Shown in pieces: positions 25,310 through 33,587 of a stretch of DNA of 64,000 bases. Source of the DNA: Corallococcus caeni (lineage in GTDB: Bacteria; Myxococcota; Myxococcia; Myxococcales; Myxococcaceae); assembly GCF_036245865.1 (NCBI RefSeq), contig NZ_BTTW01000001.1:124001-188000 (forward strand), read 5' to 3'. The notes beneath the pieces were generated by a model that saw only the letters and a list, made by a program, of their open reading frames with translations, did not search any database and was not told the DNA's origin. Position numbers and translations under genes: made by a program. Each line of letters begins with the position of its first letter. The stretch's first letter is position 1.

Positions 25310-26737
25310 TCAACGCTTGGCGGCGGGGAAGATTTTCTCGGGGTTGAGCAGGCCTGATGGGTCGAAAAAGGCCTTCAGGCGGCGCTGCAGCTCCAGCAGC
25401 GCGGGCGACTGCTCCAGCGCCAGATATTCCCGCTTCGCGTGCCCCACCCCGTGTTCTCCGGTGATGGTGCCGCCCAACTCCACGGTGAGCATCAGCATGC
25501 GGCGCAGCGCCTCGTCGACGAGGGGGCGCTGGGCGGGGCCGTCGTAGAGGATGTTGGCGTGCAGGTTGCCGTCCCCGGCGTGGCCATACGTGGCGACGGT
25601 GAGCCCCAGCTCTCCGCCCATTTTTTTCAGCCGCTCGATGATTTCGGGAATTTTCGAGCGGGGCACCACGATGTCCTCGGAGATCTTGGCTGGCTTGAGC
25701 GCGCGCAGGGCCGGGGAGATCACGCGCCGCGCGGCCCACAGCTTCTCGCGCTGGGACTCGTCCTGGGCCACCAGGGTCTGGGTGGCGCCGTGCCGTTCAC
25801 AGATGCCCCCCAGCAGCTGGAGCTCCGCGAAGACGCCTTCGGGCGTGTTGCCGTCGACCTCGGCGATGAGGGCGGCGCCCGCGCCCGGGGGGAACTGGAA
25901 GCTGCCCCGGTGCACGATGGCCTGGACGGCGACCTCGTCGATGAGCTCCAGGCAGCGCGGCAGGATGCCGGCGGCGAGCACCGCGGAGACGCCCCGCGCC
26001 GCCTCCAGCACGGAGGGGAACACCACCAGCGCGGTCATCACCTGGCGGGGCAGCGGAATCAGCTGCACCGTGATTTCGGTGGCCACGCCGAGCGTGCCCT
26101 CGGAGCCGACGAACAGCCCCACCAGGTCATAGCCGGCCACGCCCTTGATGGTGCGCCGGCCCACGCGCAGCACCTCGCCATCCGGCATCACCCACTCCAG
26201 GCCGATGACGTAGTCGCGCGTGACGCCGTACTTCAGGGCGCGCGGGCCGCCGGCGTTCTCCGCCACGTTGCCGCCCAGGGTGCAGAACTCCCAGGAGTTC
26301 GGGTCGGGCGGATAGAAGAGGCCCTGGGCCTCCACGGCCTTCATCAGGTCGCCCGTCACCACGCCGGGCTCCACCACCGCGGTGAGGTCCTCCGTGGAGA
26401 TGGAGCGGATCCGGTTCATGCGCTCCAGGCTCACCGCCATGCCGCCCTTGAGGGGCAGCGAGCCACCGCTCTTGCCGCTGCGCGCGCCGCAGGGGGTGAA
26501 GGGCACGCCGTGCGCCTGGCACGCCTTGAAGATGGCGGACACCTGCGCGGTCGTCTCCGGAAGGAGGACGGCGTCGGGCCGGTAGACGCCGCTGTCGGAC
26601 TCGTCGCGCGCGTAGGCGTCGAGCGTGTCCGCGTCGCGCTTCACCTGGCCTTCGGACAGCACGCCCGCCAGGGCCTCCAGCACCTCCGCCACGCGCTCGG
26701 GCGCCACCCGGTCGAAGCGTTGGGCCGCGGGGTTCAT
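25310..26737 (-). CDS. FAD-binding oxidase, GlcD/D-lactate dehydrogenase type
   Basis: The protein has 475 residues from the ATG at 26737, which overlaps the folE stop by four bases (ATGA). The PCMH-type FAD-binding domain is shown by PCGARSGKSGGSLPLKGG, EPGVVTGDLMKAVEAQGL, TLGGNVAENAGGPRALKYG and GLFVGSEGTLGVATE. The C-terminal domain has the metal-site motif YGHAGDGNLHANI and ITGEHGVGHAKREYL, then FDPSGLLNPEKIFP. These features match glycolate oxidase subunit D and D-lactate or D-2-hydroxyacid dehydrogenases, which oxidise 2-hydroxyacids to 2-ketoacids. GlcE and GlcF genes are absent, which favours a single-subunit D-2-hydroxyacid dehydrogenase. The coupling to folE is unusual. Confidence 0.87.
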   Translation of the reverse strand: MNPAAQRFDRVAPERVAEVLEALAGVLSEGQVKRDADTLDAYARDESDSGVYRPDAVLLPETTAQVSAIFKACQAHGVPFTPCGARSGKSGGSLPLKGGMAVSLERMNRIRSISTEDLTAVVEPGVVTGDLMKAVEAQGLFYPPDPNSWEFCTLGGNVAENAGGPRALKYGVTRDYVIGLEWVMPDGEVLRVGRRTIKGVAGYDLVGLFVGSEGTLGVATEITVQLIPLPRQVMTALVVFPSVLEAARGVSAVLAAGILPRCLELIDEVAVQAIVHRGSFQFPPGAGAALIAEVDGNTPEGVFAELQLLGGICERHGATQTLVAQDESQREKLWAARRVISPALRALKPAKISEDIVVPRSKIPEIIERLKKMGGELGLTVATYGHAGDGNLHANILYDGPAQRPLVDEALRRMLMLTVELGGTITGEHGVGHAKREYLALEQSPALLELQRRLKAFFDPSGLLNPEKIFPAAKR

Positions 26738-27384
26738 CTTCCCGCCCCCGGCCGCGCCCCCAGGCGGGCCCACAGCTCGCGGCGCAGCGGGCCGTCGCGC
26801 CGCAGGCGCCCTTCATAAGCCTCCGCGTGGGTGACGGCGTCGCGCTGGTGGTCGGCCCTCAGCCGCAAGCAGGCCTGCTCCGCCTCCAGGATGCAGGCGG
26901 TGGCGGGGCTTCCGAGCACGCGGGCGAGCGAGCGCGCCACCTGCCGGGCCAGGTCCTCCTGGAGGATGAGCCGGTGCGCGAAGGAGTCCACCAGCGCCCC
27001 GATGCGCCCGAAGCCCACCACGCGCGAACCCGGCACGTAGGCGACGTGCGCGCGGCCGGTGAAGGGCAGCAGGTGGTGCGGGCACATGGAATGGAAGCGC
27101 AGGTCCGTCACCACCACCAGCTCCCCGGAGGAGTCCGCGGGCGCGGGGTAGGTCTTCCCGAGCGCCTCCTCGGGCGTGCGGCCGTAGCCGTCGAGGAAGC
27201 CGTTCGCCCACACGTCGGCCACGCGCGTGGGCGTGTCCACCAGGTTCACGTCCTGGAGGTCGAGCCCCGCGGCGGTGAGGAAGTCGCGGACCGCCCGGGC
27301 CATGGCGGCGGGATCGGGGCGCACGGCGCGAGGGGCCGGGGCCTTGGCGACAGGAGCGCGGCGGCGGGGGCGGGAGGGAGGCAC
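26734..27384 (-). CDS. folE: GTP cyclohydrolase I-family protein with altered active site
   Basis: The protein has 216 residues from a GTG at 27384 with AGGAG eleven bases upstream. The core of the T-fold domain is plain: DTPTRVADVWANGF, FHSMCPHHLLPFTGRAHVAY (Cys101, His103, His104) and VVGFGRIGALVDSFAHRLILQ. FolE makes dihydroneopterin triphosphate from GTP for folate and pterin synthesis. The normally invariant last motif (E-x-x-H-x-C-x-x-x-R-G) reads EAEQACLRLRAD. The zinc Cys172 is kept, but the catalytic His (His179 in E. coli) is Gln170 and RG is RA. It may therefore be a paralogue with changed chemistry. The N-terminal 25 residues are Pro/Arg-rich. The gene is coupled to a FAD oxidase. 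Confidence 0.82.
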   Translation of the reverse strand: MPPSRPRRRAPVAKAPAPRAVRPDPAAMARAVRDFLTAAGLDLQDVNLVDTPTRVADVWANGFLDGYGRTPEEALGKTYPAPADSSGELVVVTDLRFHSMCPHHLLPFTGRAHVAYVPGSRVVGFGRIGALVDSFAHRLILQEDLARQVARSLARVLGSPATACILEAEQACLRLRADHQRDAVTHAEAYEGRLRRDGPLRRELWARLGARPGAGR

Positions 27385-27525
27385 GGGCGGCGGAACTCCT
27401 GGCGCGGGGGCGGTGACGGTGGAGCCCTTTCAACCTAACCGATGCGGCCACGAGGGACGTCCGGAATGAAAACGACCCGTCCGTGTCAGACATACCCGTC
27501 AGAAAGAGGGATGCCCCTGCCTGCC

Positions 27526-27554
27526 TTGACACTCCCGGGGGGCGACAGTAAGCC
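27526..27554 (+). promoter_or_regulatory. Possible promoter of the metal-uptake operon
   Basis: TTGACA (27526-27531) is followed after 17 bases by TAAGCC (27549-27554), a weak -10, 16 bases before the ATG at 27570. It lies in the 185-base gap between the divergent folE and the first gene of the operon. The -35 is perfect but the -10 is poor, so a regulator may be needed. A little upstream ACCCGT and CAGA are each repeated (27474-27504), a possible protein-binding region. Confidence 0.35.
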
Positions 27555-27569
27555 AGCCGGGACCCACTG

Positions 27570-27989
27570 ATGCTCTCGCGCGCCCACACCCTTGCCCGCC
27601 TCACCGCGATGCTGCTCGTCGCGCTCTGGGGTGCCCAGCCGCTGGGTCTGGCGCTGCACGTGGAGCAGCACGCGCACCGGTTCTGTCCGCAGCACCAGAC
27701 GTTCGAAGAGGACGCGCGGCGCGCGAACCCGGCGCTGTCCCGCTTCACCGAGCGCGCCCCCGTCATCGCGTCCGTGCCGCCCGCGGTGGCGGATGCGACG
27801 GGCCTCAACCACGAGACGTGCCCGCTGCTCACGGCCGCCCCGCAGGTGGAGGCGCTCGCGGGCGCTGCCGTCGCCTCCGCTTCGGTGTGCGTGGAGAGCC
27901 AGCACCCAGCCACCGCGCCGCCTCGCTCCTTCGCGCCGCTCGCCGTCCTCGACATCGCGCCCAAGGCCTCGCCTCCGACGCACGCGTAG
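27570..27989 (+). CDS. Small exported His/Cys-rich protein, first gene of the metal-uptake operon
   Basis: The protein has 139 residues. An N-terminal hydrophobic helix (LTAMLLVALWGAQPLGLAL) serves as signal or anchor and is followed at once by a metal-site-like cluster HVEQHAHRFCPQHQ. Later come NHETC and SVCVESQH, and the end is LDIAPKASPPTHA. A second protein in this window (36763-37200) has the same plan and a closely similar C-terminus, LRLAPKSSPPRA. Such short proteins with a C-terminal APKxSPP motif are often next to metal or cation transport genes. It is probably a periplasmic metal-binding accessory; the metal is not proven. It heads six co-directional genes. Confidence 0.65.
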   Translation: MLSRAHTLARLTAMLLVALWGAQPLGLALHVEQHAHRFCPQHQTFEEDARRANPALSRFTERAPVIASVPPAVADATGLNHETCPLLTAAPQVEALAGAAVASASVCVESQHPATAPPRSFAPLAVLDIAPKASPPTHA

Positions 27990-28034
27990 TGCCCGCGTGT
28001 CGTGTCCGTGAAGCAGGTCATCAGGTCGACGGTC

Positions 28035-28066
28035 GTCGTGGAGCGCGCATGCGCATGCTCCTCGAC
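28035..28066 (+). promoter_or_regulatory. Strong inverted repeat between the first two genes of the metal operon
   Basis: GTCGTGGAGC (28035-28044) and GCTCCTCGAC (28057-28066) pair in nine of ten positions around a 12-base loop. Overlapping it is a perfect 12-bp palindrome, GCATGCGCATGC (28047-28058). No T-run follows, so it is not a simple terminator. It may be an RNA hairpin that sets the ratio of the small protein to the genes downstream, or a regulator-binding site ahead of the next GTG start at 28093. Confidence 0.5.
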
Positions 28067-28092
28067 CGGCCGGTCATGAGGAGCAACCCCCC

Positions 28093-29466
28093 GTGTCATC
28101 CCTTCCGCGCAGGAATCCCCGCGCCCTCGCCGTCGTGCTCGCCGCACAGTTGTCCGCGACCGCCGCCTGGGCCCAGCAGTCATCGCCTCCCTCCACCGCG
28201 TCTCCCCCTCCCGCTGAATCCCCTGCCCCTGCCCAGGCCGCGCCCGCCGAGGACGCACCGGCGCTGAGTCCGGAGGAGATGGAGGAGATTGAGAAGGCGC
28301 TGGGCACGGACACGAGCACGCGCGCGCGTCCGTCCGGCGACACCTCCCCGGCGTCGCCCACCGCGACGAACGACTCCGGCGTGACGCCGCTCAAGCTGCC
28401 CAACGCCATCTCCGGTGGGACGAACTTCCTCAACCTGAGCTTCATCCTGGACATGGCGCTGGCGGCCTTCACCGCCAAGGAGCCGTTGCAGGGCGGCGCG
28501 CACGACCCCACGCGCAACGGCTTCAACCTCCAGCAACTGGAGCTGTCTGTCGGCTCCGTGGTCGACCCGTACTTCCGCTTCGACAGCAACCTCGTCTTCA
28601 GCCAGTTCGGCGTCGAAATCGAGGAGGCTTACGTCACCACGTTGGACCTGCCCGCCAACCTCCAGGTGCGCGCGGGCCAGTTCCTCACCCGCTTCGGCCG
28701 GATCAACGCCACGCACCCGCACGCGTGGGACTTCGTGGACCAGCCCTTCATCATGAGCCGCTACTTCGGCGCGGAGGGCAACCGCGGGCTGGGCGTGGAG
28801 GGTTCGTGGCTCACGCCGCTGCCCTGGTACGTGGAGGTGGTGGGCAGCGCCACCGACGCGAACGGCGAGGCCACCGCACGCAGCTTCTTCGGCGCCGCCA
28901 ACGAGCGTGTGCTGTCGCCGCTGGACTTCCAGCTCACCGGCGCGGTGAAGCAGTTCTTCGCGCTGTCGGATGACCTGTCGCTCCTGTGGGGCCTGTCCGC
29001 CGCCACGGGCCCCAACGCCACGGGCTACCGCAACAGCACCACCCTCTACGGCACGGACGTCTACCTGAAGTTCCGGCCCATCACGTCGCAGAGCGCGCAG
29101 CAGCTGGTGCTCCAGGCGGAGGTGCTCTACCGCCGCCGGCAGGTCCCGGAGGACGTGCTGTCGGACTGGGGCGGCTATGCGCAGACGGTGTGGCGCTTCT
29201 CCAACCGCTGGGCCACGGGTCTGCGCTACGAGTTCGGTTCGGCCGCGAAGACGCAGGAGGGCCGCGTCGCGAATGATCCGCTCGACCCCGAGTGGATCTC
29301 CGACCGCCACCGCATCACCGCGGAGGTGACGTTCTGGCCCACGGAGTTCTCCCGCCTGCGCCTGCAGGCCGCCACGGACCGCGTGGGCTGGCGCACTTCG
29401 CCGGACTACTCGGCCTTCCTCGCCCTTGAAGTCGTGACCGGCGCCCACGGTGCCCATGCGTTCTGA
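28093..29466 (+). CDS. Outer-membrane beta-barrel (porin-like) protein
   Basis: The protein has 457 residues from a GTG with GAGGAG about nine bases upstream. It has a signal peptide (ALAVVLAAQLSATAAWAQ), then about 90 residues rich in Pro/Ala/Ser/Glu, then a long region of alternating hydrophobic beta-strands with aromatic ends (VDPYFRFDSNLVFSQFGVEI, AGQFLTRFGRINATHPHAW, RWATGLRYEFGS). The final strand ends in the aromatic HGAHAF. This is typical of outer-membrane porins; the RAGQFLTRFGR segment resembles phosphate/anion-porin-like proteins. Being between the small metal protein and an ABC-type metal importer, it probably lets the metal cross the outer membrane. Selectivity is inferred only from context. 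Confidence 0.75.
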   Translation: MSSLPRRNPRALAVVLAAQLSATAAWAQQSSPPSTASPPPAESPAPAQAAPAEDAPALSPEEMEEIEKALGTDTSTRARPSGDTSPASPTATNDSGVTPLKLPNAISGGTNFLNLSFILDMALAAFTAKEPLQGGAHDPTRNGFNLQQLELSVGSVVDPYFRFDSNLVFSQFGVEIEEAYVTTLDLPANLQVRAGQFLTRFGRINATHPHAWDFVDQPFIMSRYFGAEGNRGLGVEGSWLTPLPWYVEVVGSATDANGEATARSFFGAANERVLSPLDFQLTGAVKQFFALSDDLSLLWGLSAATGPNATGYRNSTTLYGTDVYLKFRPITSQSAQQLVLQAEVLYRRRQVPEDVLSDWGGYAQTVWRFSNRWATGLRYEFGSAAKTQEGRVANDPLDPEWISDRHRITAEVTFWPTEFSRLRLQAATDRVGWRTSPDYSAFLALEVVTGAHGAHAF

Positions 29467-29488
29467 CCCCTTCTTCCGGAGCCCTTCC

Positions 29489-30412
29489 ATGCGTTCCCTT
29501 CGCCTGTTCGCGGCCGTGTGCGCCGCCGTCGTCAGCCTCACCGCCGTTCCCGCCCGCGCGGACCTGAAGGTCGTCGCCACCCTCCCGGACCTGGCCGCGC
29601 TGGCCAGGGCCGTGGGCGGGGACAAGGCGGACGTCACCGCGCTCGCGCTGTCCACGCAGGACCCGCACTTCGTGGACGCCAAGCCGAACCTGGCGCTCGC
29701 GCTCAACCGCGCGGACCTGCTCATCGCCGCGGGCCTGGACCTGGAGATCGGCTGGCTGCCCACGCTCCAGCTCGGCGCGCGCAACAGCCGCATCCAGACG
29801 GGCAACCCGGGCTACCTGGACGCGTCGCGCTCCGTGAACCTCCAGGAGGTGCCCGCGGGGCAGGTGGACCGCAGCCAGGGTGACGTGCACCCCGGCGGCA
29901 ACCCGCACTACCTCTATGATCCGCGGCAGGCCCTGAAGGTCGCGGCCGCCATCGAGGCGCGCATGTCGCAGCTGGATGCGAAGAACGCCGCCGCCTACAA
30001 GGCCAACCTCGCGAAGTTCACGCAGGAGGTGCAGACGGCGCAGGCGGGCTGGGAGAAGCGGCTGGCGGGCCTCAAGGGCGTGCCCGTCATCGCGTACCAC
30101 CGCACGACGGCGTACCTGCAGGACTGGCTGGGCTTCAACACCCTCGCGTACCTGGAGCCCAAGCCGGGCATCCCGCCGAACCCGTCCCACGTCGCGCAGG
30201 TGCTGGCGAAGGGCAAGGCGAGCAATGTGAAGCTGGTGGTCCGGGAGGATTACTACCCGGACAACATCGCGAAGCTCGTGGCGTCGAAGATCCCCGCCGC
30301 GCTCGTCACGCTGCCCGGCGGCACCGACTTCCGCTCGAGCCAGACGTACGTGCAGCGCATGGAGCTGATGGTGACCCGGCTGGAGCAGGGCCTCGCCGGG
30401 AAGGGGGGATGA
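29489..30412 (+). CDS. Metal ABC transporter substrate-binding protein (ZnuA/MntC-type, cluster A-I)
   Basis: The protein has 307 residues from the ATG at 29489, with GGAG eight bases upstream; earlier in-frame starts lie inside the porin gene. The signal peptide is MRSLRLFAAVCAAVVSLTAVPARA. The fold is that of cluster A-I proteins: KVVATLPDLAALARAVGGDK, then DPHFVDAKPNLALAL with the first metal His (residue 60), a second in GNPHYLYDP, a third in VIAYHRTTAYLQDWLGF, and an acidic ligand in REDYYPDNIA. Two lobes are joined by a long helix. The His-rich loop found in many ZnuA proteins is missing. It delivers Zn2+ or Mn2+ to the permease encoded downstream. Confidence 0.87.
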   Translation: MRSLRLFAAVCAAVVSLTAVPARADLKVVATLPDLAALARAVGGDKADVTALALSTQDPHFVDAKPNLALALNRADLLIAAGLDLEIGWLPTLQLGARNSRIQTGNPGYLDASRSVNLQEVPAGQVDRSQGDVHPGGNPHYLYDPRQALKVAAAIEARMSQLDAKNAAAYKANLAKFTQEVQTAQAGWEKRLAGLKGVPVIAYHRTTAYLQDWLGFNTLAYLEPKPGIPPNPSHVAQVLAKGKASNVKLVVREDYYPDNIAKLVASKIPAALVTLPGGTDFRSSQTYVQRMELMVTRLEQGLAGKGG

Positions 30413-30416
30413 CGCC

Positions 30417-31277
30417 ATGAAGCGCTTCTCTTCCAGAGCATGGTTGCTCCCCTTCGCGCTCGTGTCCGGGTGCGCGTTCGACGCGGGCGAAGGCTTCGCG
30501 GTGCTGGAGCCCTCCGTCGAGGCCGCGTACACGCCGCTGTCCGGCCGGAACGCGGGCGACGGCTACCAGGCGCTCGCCTCCGACTTCCAGGTGCGCATGG
30601 ACACCGGCACGGTGAGCCTGGGCAGCATCGACCTGCTGGCCAGCTCCGGCGGGGGCGGCAGCACGACGTTCGACCCCTCCTCGCCGCCACCGGGCTACAC
30701 GCTGTGCCACAACGGGCACTGCCACAGCGACTCCGGGGCGCTCGTGGACTACGAGGACATCGAGGCGGAGCTGGGCGGCGGTGGCAGCACCACCGTCACG
30801 GTGGCCAACCTGCCGGTGGACGCGGAGCTGGACCTGCTGTCGCCCGCGGCGCGCGGCCTCACCTGCGAGCCCGCGTGCGAGCTGGGGAGGACGACGCTGT
30901 CGCGCGGGCGCTGGTCCGTCACCGGTCTGCGCATGACGGGCAGCGTGCGCGATGGCCGCGTCCCGGCGCGCTTCGCCGGGGCCCTGCCCTTCCGCCTCAC
31001 CGCGACGGTGGCGGGCGCGGAGGCCACGCCGGTGGCGGTGCTCACCGGCGACCTGGACGTGCCGTCCGACCGCGAGAACGCCCCACGCGTGGAGCTGGGC
31101 CTGAAGCTGGAGCTGACGCCGGCCCTCTTCGACGCGGTGGACTGGGCCGCCGCGACGCCGGGCGCCGACGGCGTGGTGGACCTGGACGCGCCCGTGAACG
31201 CGGCGGTGCGCGCCGCGCTCCTGGAGAAGGTGGCCGCACTGAGCCCCACCGCGGAGGTGAACCGTGGCTCACGGTGA
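30417..31277 (+). CDS. Lipoprotein with CHxxHCH motif, metal-operon accessory
   Basis: The protein has 286 residues with a lipoprotein signal (LLPFALVSGC). After a Gly/Ser-rich stretch comes YTLCHNGHCHSDSG, a compact cluster of two Cys and three His that looks like a metal site. The rest is beta-rich with two cysteines in LTCEPACELG. It starts four bases after the stop of the binding-protein gene, and its end overlaps the ATPase gene by 14 bases, so it is part of the importer operon. A role in catching or handing over metal at the membrane is likely; the family is not one I recognise by name. Confidence 0.7.
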   Translation: MKRFSSRAWLLPFALVSGCAFDAGEGFAVLEPSVEAAYTPLSGRNAGDGYQALASDFQVRMDTGTVSLGSIDLLASSGGGGSTTFDPSSPPPGYTLCHNGHCHSDSGALVDYEDIEAELGGGGSTTVTVANLPVDAELDLLSPAARGLTCEPACELGRTTLSRGRWSVTGLRMTGSVRDGRVPARFAGALPFRLTATVAGAEATPVAVLTGDLDVPSDRENAPRVELGLKLELTPALFDAVDWAAATPGADGVVDLDAPVNAAVRAALLEKVAALSPTAEVNRGSR

Positions 31278-32085
31278 GCACGAGACGGAGCTGGACCGGG
31301 GACACCGCGCCGCGGCGCCAGTGGAGCCGGGCGAGCCGCTGTTGAAGTGCGAGCAGCTCGTCATCGGCTACGGGGGCAAGGACATCCTGCCGCCCATGGA
31401 CCTGGTGGTGCGCCGCCGCCAGTTCGTGGCGGTGGTGGGCCGCAACGGCTCCGGCAAGAGCACCTGGTTCAAGACGCTGCTGGGGCTCATCCCTCCGGTG
31501 TCCGGCCGCATCACCCTGGCCGGGCCGAACATCCGCAGCGCGTACGTGCCGCAGATGTCGGCCATCGACTCGCTGCTGCCCGTGCATGCGCGGGAGCTGA
31601 CGAGCTGGGGACGGCTGTCCGGATGGAACTTCCTGCGGCCCTTCCCCAGCAAGACGGACCGGCAGAAGGTGGAGGCGGCGCTCGACACAGCGGGCGCGCG
31701 CGGCATCGCGAAGCGGCCCTTCCGCGACCTGTCCGGCGGCGAGAAGCAGCGCGCGCTGCTGGCACGGGTCATCGCCACGGAGGCGGACGTGGTGCTGCTG
31801 GATGAACCCACCGCCGCGATGGATGCCGTGGCGGAGAAGCAGACGATGCTGCGGTTGTGCGCGCTCGCGCACGACCGGGGCCTGGGCGTGGTGGTGGTGA
31901 GCCACGACATGTCCGTCGCCGCCGAGCACGCCGACGTCATCCTCTTCGTGGACCGCGAGCACCGCTGCTTCGTCATGGGCGATGCGCGCACCGTATTCTG
32001 CCACCCCGCCTTCCGCCGCCAGTACGGCGACGACTACTGCCACAGCGCGCCCCAGGGACCCCACCGTGGAAACAACCCTGCTTGA
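31264..32085 (+). CDS. Metal ABC transporter ATP-binding protein (ZnuC-type)
   Basis: The protein has 273 residues from a GTG inside the end of the lipoprotein gene. Walker A is VVGRNGSGKST, the Q-loop is YVPQMSAID, the signature is LSGGEKQR, Walker B is VVLLDEPTAAMD and the H-loop is VVSHDM. The length and the short C-terminal part suit cluster A-I metal importers. The N-terminus (MAHGEHETELDRGH) and the C-terminus (YCHSAPQGPHRG) are His-rich, which could sense or buffer metal. It powers the permease whose gene overlaps its end by 20 bases. Confidence 0.9.
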   Translation: MAHGEHETELDRGHRAAAPVEPGEPLLKCEQLVIGYGGKDILPPMDLVVRRRQFVAVVGRNGSGKSTWFKTLLGLIPPVSGRITLAGPNIRSAYVPQMSAIDSLLPVHARELTSWGRLSGWNFLRPFPSKTDRQKVEAALDTAGARGIAKRPFRDLSGGEKQRALLARVIATEADVVLLDEPTAAMDAVAEKQTMLRLCALAHDRGLGVVVVSHDMSVAAEHADVILFVDREHRCFVMGDARTVFCHPAFRRQYGDDYCHSAPQGPHRGNNPA

Positions 32086-32938
32086 GCCCTCGAAGTGGGA
32101 ACAGTTCCAGGCGGGCTGGGAGCTGTTCCGCGACCCCATCCTCTGCGCGCTCATCGCCGGGTGCGTGCTGGGCTTCCTCAGCGTCTACGTCGTGCTCAGG
32201 CGCATGGTGTTCGTCAGCGCGGCGGTGACGAACACCGCCGGCCTGGGCGTGGCGCTGGCCTTCTTCGCGGAGATCCACCTGGGCGTGCACGTGGATCCGC
32301 TCATTGGCGCGGTGGTGCTGTCGGTGGCGGCCACGCTGCTGTTGATGGTGGAGCCCGCGAGGCTGCGGCTGTCGCGGGAGAGCCTGCTGGGGTGCGCGTT
32401 CGCCTTCGCGGGCGGCGCGGCCATCCTGGTGGGCGACCGCATCGCGCAGGAGGCGCACGACATCCAGGGCATCCTCTTCGGCACCGCGGTGCTGGTGACG
32501 CCGGATCAACTCCAGGCGGTGGCGGTGGCGGGCGCGGTGCTGATGGTGCTGCACCTGTGGTGGTTCCGGGGCATCGCCTTCGTGAGCTTCGACCGCATCG
32601 GCGCCACCGTGCAGGGGCTGCCGGTGAAGCTGCTGGACACGGTGTTGATGGTGTCCATCGGCATCATGGTGGGCGTGTGCGCGCGGGCGCTGGGCGCCCT
32701 GCCTGTCTTCGCGTTCTCCACGCTGTCGGCCATCGCCGCGCTGGTGCTGGACCTGCGGCTGCCGTGGACCTTCTTCACGGCGACCGTGCTGGGCGGCATC
32801 GCGGGCGCGGGCGGGTACCTGTTCGCGTACTTCTACGACTTCCCGGTGGGCGGTTCGCAGACCGTCCTGTCCGGGGTGCTGGTGCTGCTGATGATGCTCG
32901 TGCGCCTGGTGCAGGTGCCCTTCAAGCGCAGGGCGTGA
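32066..32938 (+). CDS. Metal ABC transporter permease (ZnuB-type)
   Basis: The protein has 290 residues from the GTG at 32066, which overlaps the ATPase gene. Eight or nine hydrophobic segments are visible, beginning LCALIAGCVLGFLSVYVVLRRMVFVSAAVTN, the usual N-terminal signature of the ABC-3 (ZnuB/MntB) family, and including DTVLMVSIGIMVGVCARALG. This completes a Zn/Mn-type importer together with the binding protein and ATPase. It is the last gene of the operon and converges on the isochorismatase-family gene 27 bases later. Confidence 0.88.
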   Translation: METTLLEPSKWEQFQAGWELFRDPILCALIAGCVLGFLSVYVVLRRMVFVSAAVTNTAGLGVALAFFAEIHLGVHVDPLIGAVVLSVAATLLLMVEPARLRLSRESLLGCAFAFAGGAAILVGDRIAQEAHDIQGILFGTAVLVTPDQLQAVAVAGAVLMVLHLWWFRGIAFVSFDRIGATVQGLPVKLLDTVLMVSIGIMVGVCARALGALPVFAFSTLSAIAALVLDLRLPWTFFTATVLGGIAGAGGYLFAYFYDFPVGGSQTVLSGVLVLLMMLVRLVQVPFKRRA

Positions 32939-32965
32939 GCGGCGGTTCCGCCGTCGTCCCGGGGT

Positions 32966-33514
32966 TCAGCGGACGGCGGCGGACACCTTCTTGAACTCGG
33001 GCGTGCCCGCGCGGCCCAGCATGTCGAACAGGGCCGACTCCACGGTGAGGATGCGGGCGCCCGCGTCGCGGCACAGCTCCAGCCCCACGCGGCGGTCCTC
33101 CTCCGCGCGGGACAGCACGGCGTCCGCGAGCAGGCACGGCTCCCGGCCGCTGTCCGCCAGGTCGCGCGCCGTCTGGAAGACGCAGATGTGCGTCTCCATG
33201 CCGGTGATCAGCACCTGCTTGCGGTCCCCCAGCACGGAGAGCACGTCCGGCGTGGCGGCGGAGAATTCAATCTTCTCCAGCGGCTTGAACTCCCCCAGGC
33301 GCAGCTTGAGGAGCGAGTGCGTGCGGCCCAGCCCCTGCGGGTACTGCTCCGTGACGATGACGGGCAGGCCCAGGGCCCGCGCGCCTTCGACGGCGGCGCC
33401 GGTGCGCGCGAGCATGCGGTCCAGGGCGTCGCGGTCCATCGCGGCGCACAGGCGCTCCTGGATGTCGACGACGAGCAGCGCGGCCTGCTCGGGCTTCAGG
33501 CGGAACGACGGCAT
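32966..33514 (-). CDS. Isochorismatase-family cysteine hydrolase
   Basis: The protein has 182 residues, typical for the family. The catalytic triad is visible: Asp in LLVVDIQERL, Lys in LEKIEFSA, and Cys in GMETHICVFQTA, which also holds the cis-peptide region. VTEQYPQGLGRT is the usual substrate-side segment. Members include nicotinamidases and YcaC-like hydrolases; the metal-binding Asp-His-His set of true nicotinamidases is not evident. YcaC-type hydrolase of unknown substrate is the safest name. It is transcribed alone. Confidence 0.87.
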   Translation of the reverse strand: MPSFRLKPEQAALLVVDIQERLCAAMDRDALDRMLARTGAAVEGARALGLPVIVTEQYPQGLGRTHSLLKLRLGEFKPLEKIEFSAATPDVLSVLGDRKQVLITGMETHICVFQTARDLADSGREPCLLADAVLSRAEEDRRVGLELCRDAGARILTVESALFDMLGRAGTPEFKKVSAAVR

Positions 33515-33587
33515 GGGCGGCTCCTTGGAGGATGGCCCCTAGTGACGCGAACGCCGCGCCTCCCGTCAAGCGCGGCGGCGCGTGCGC

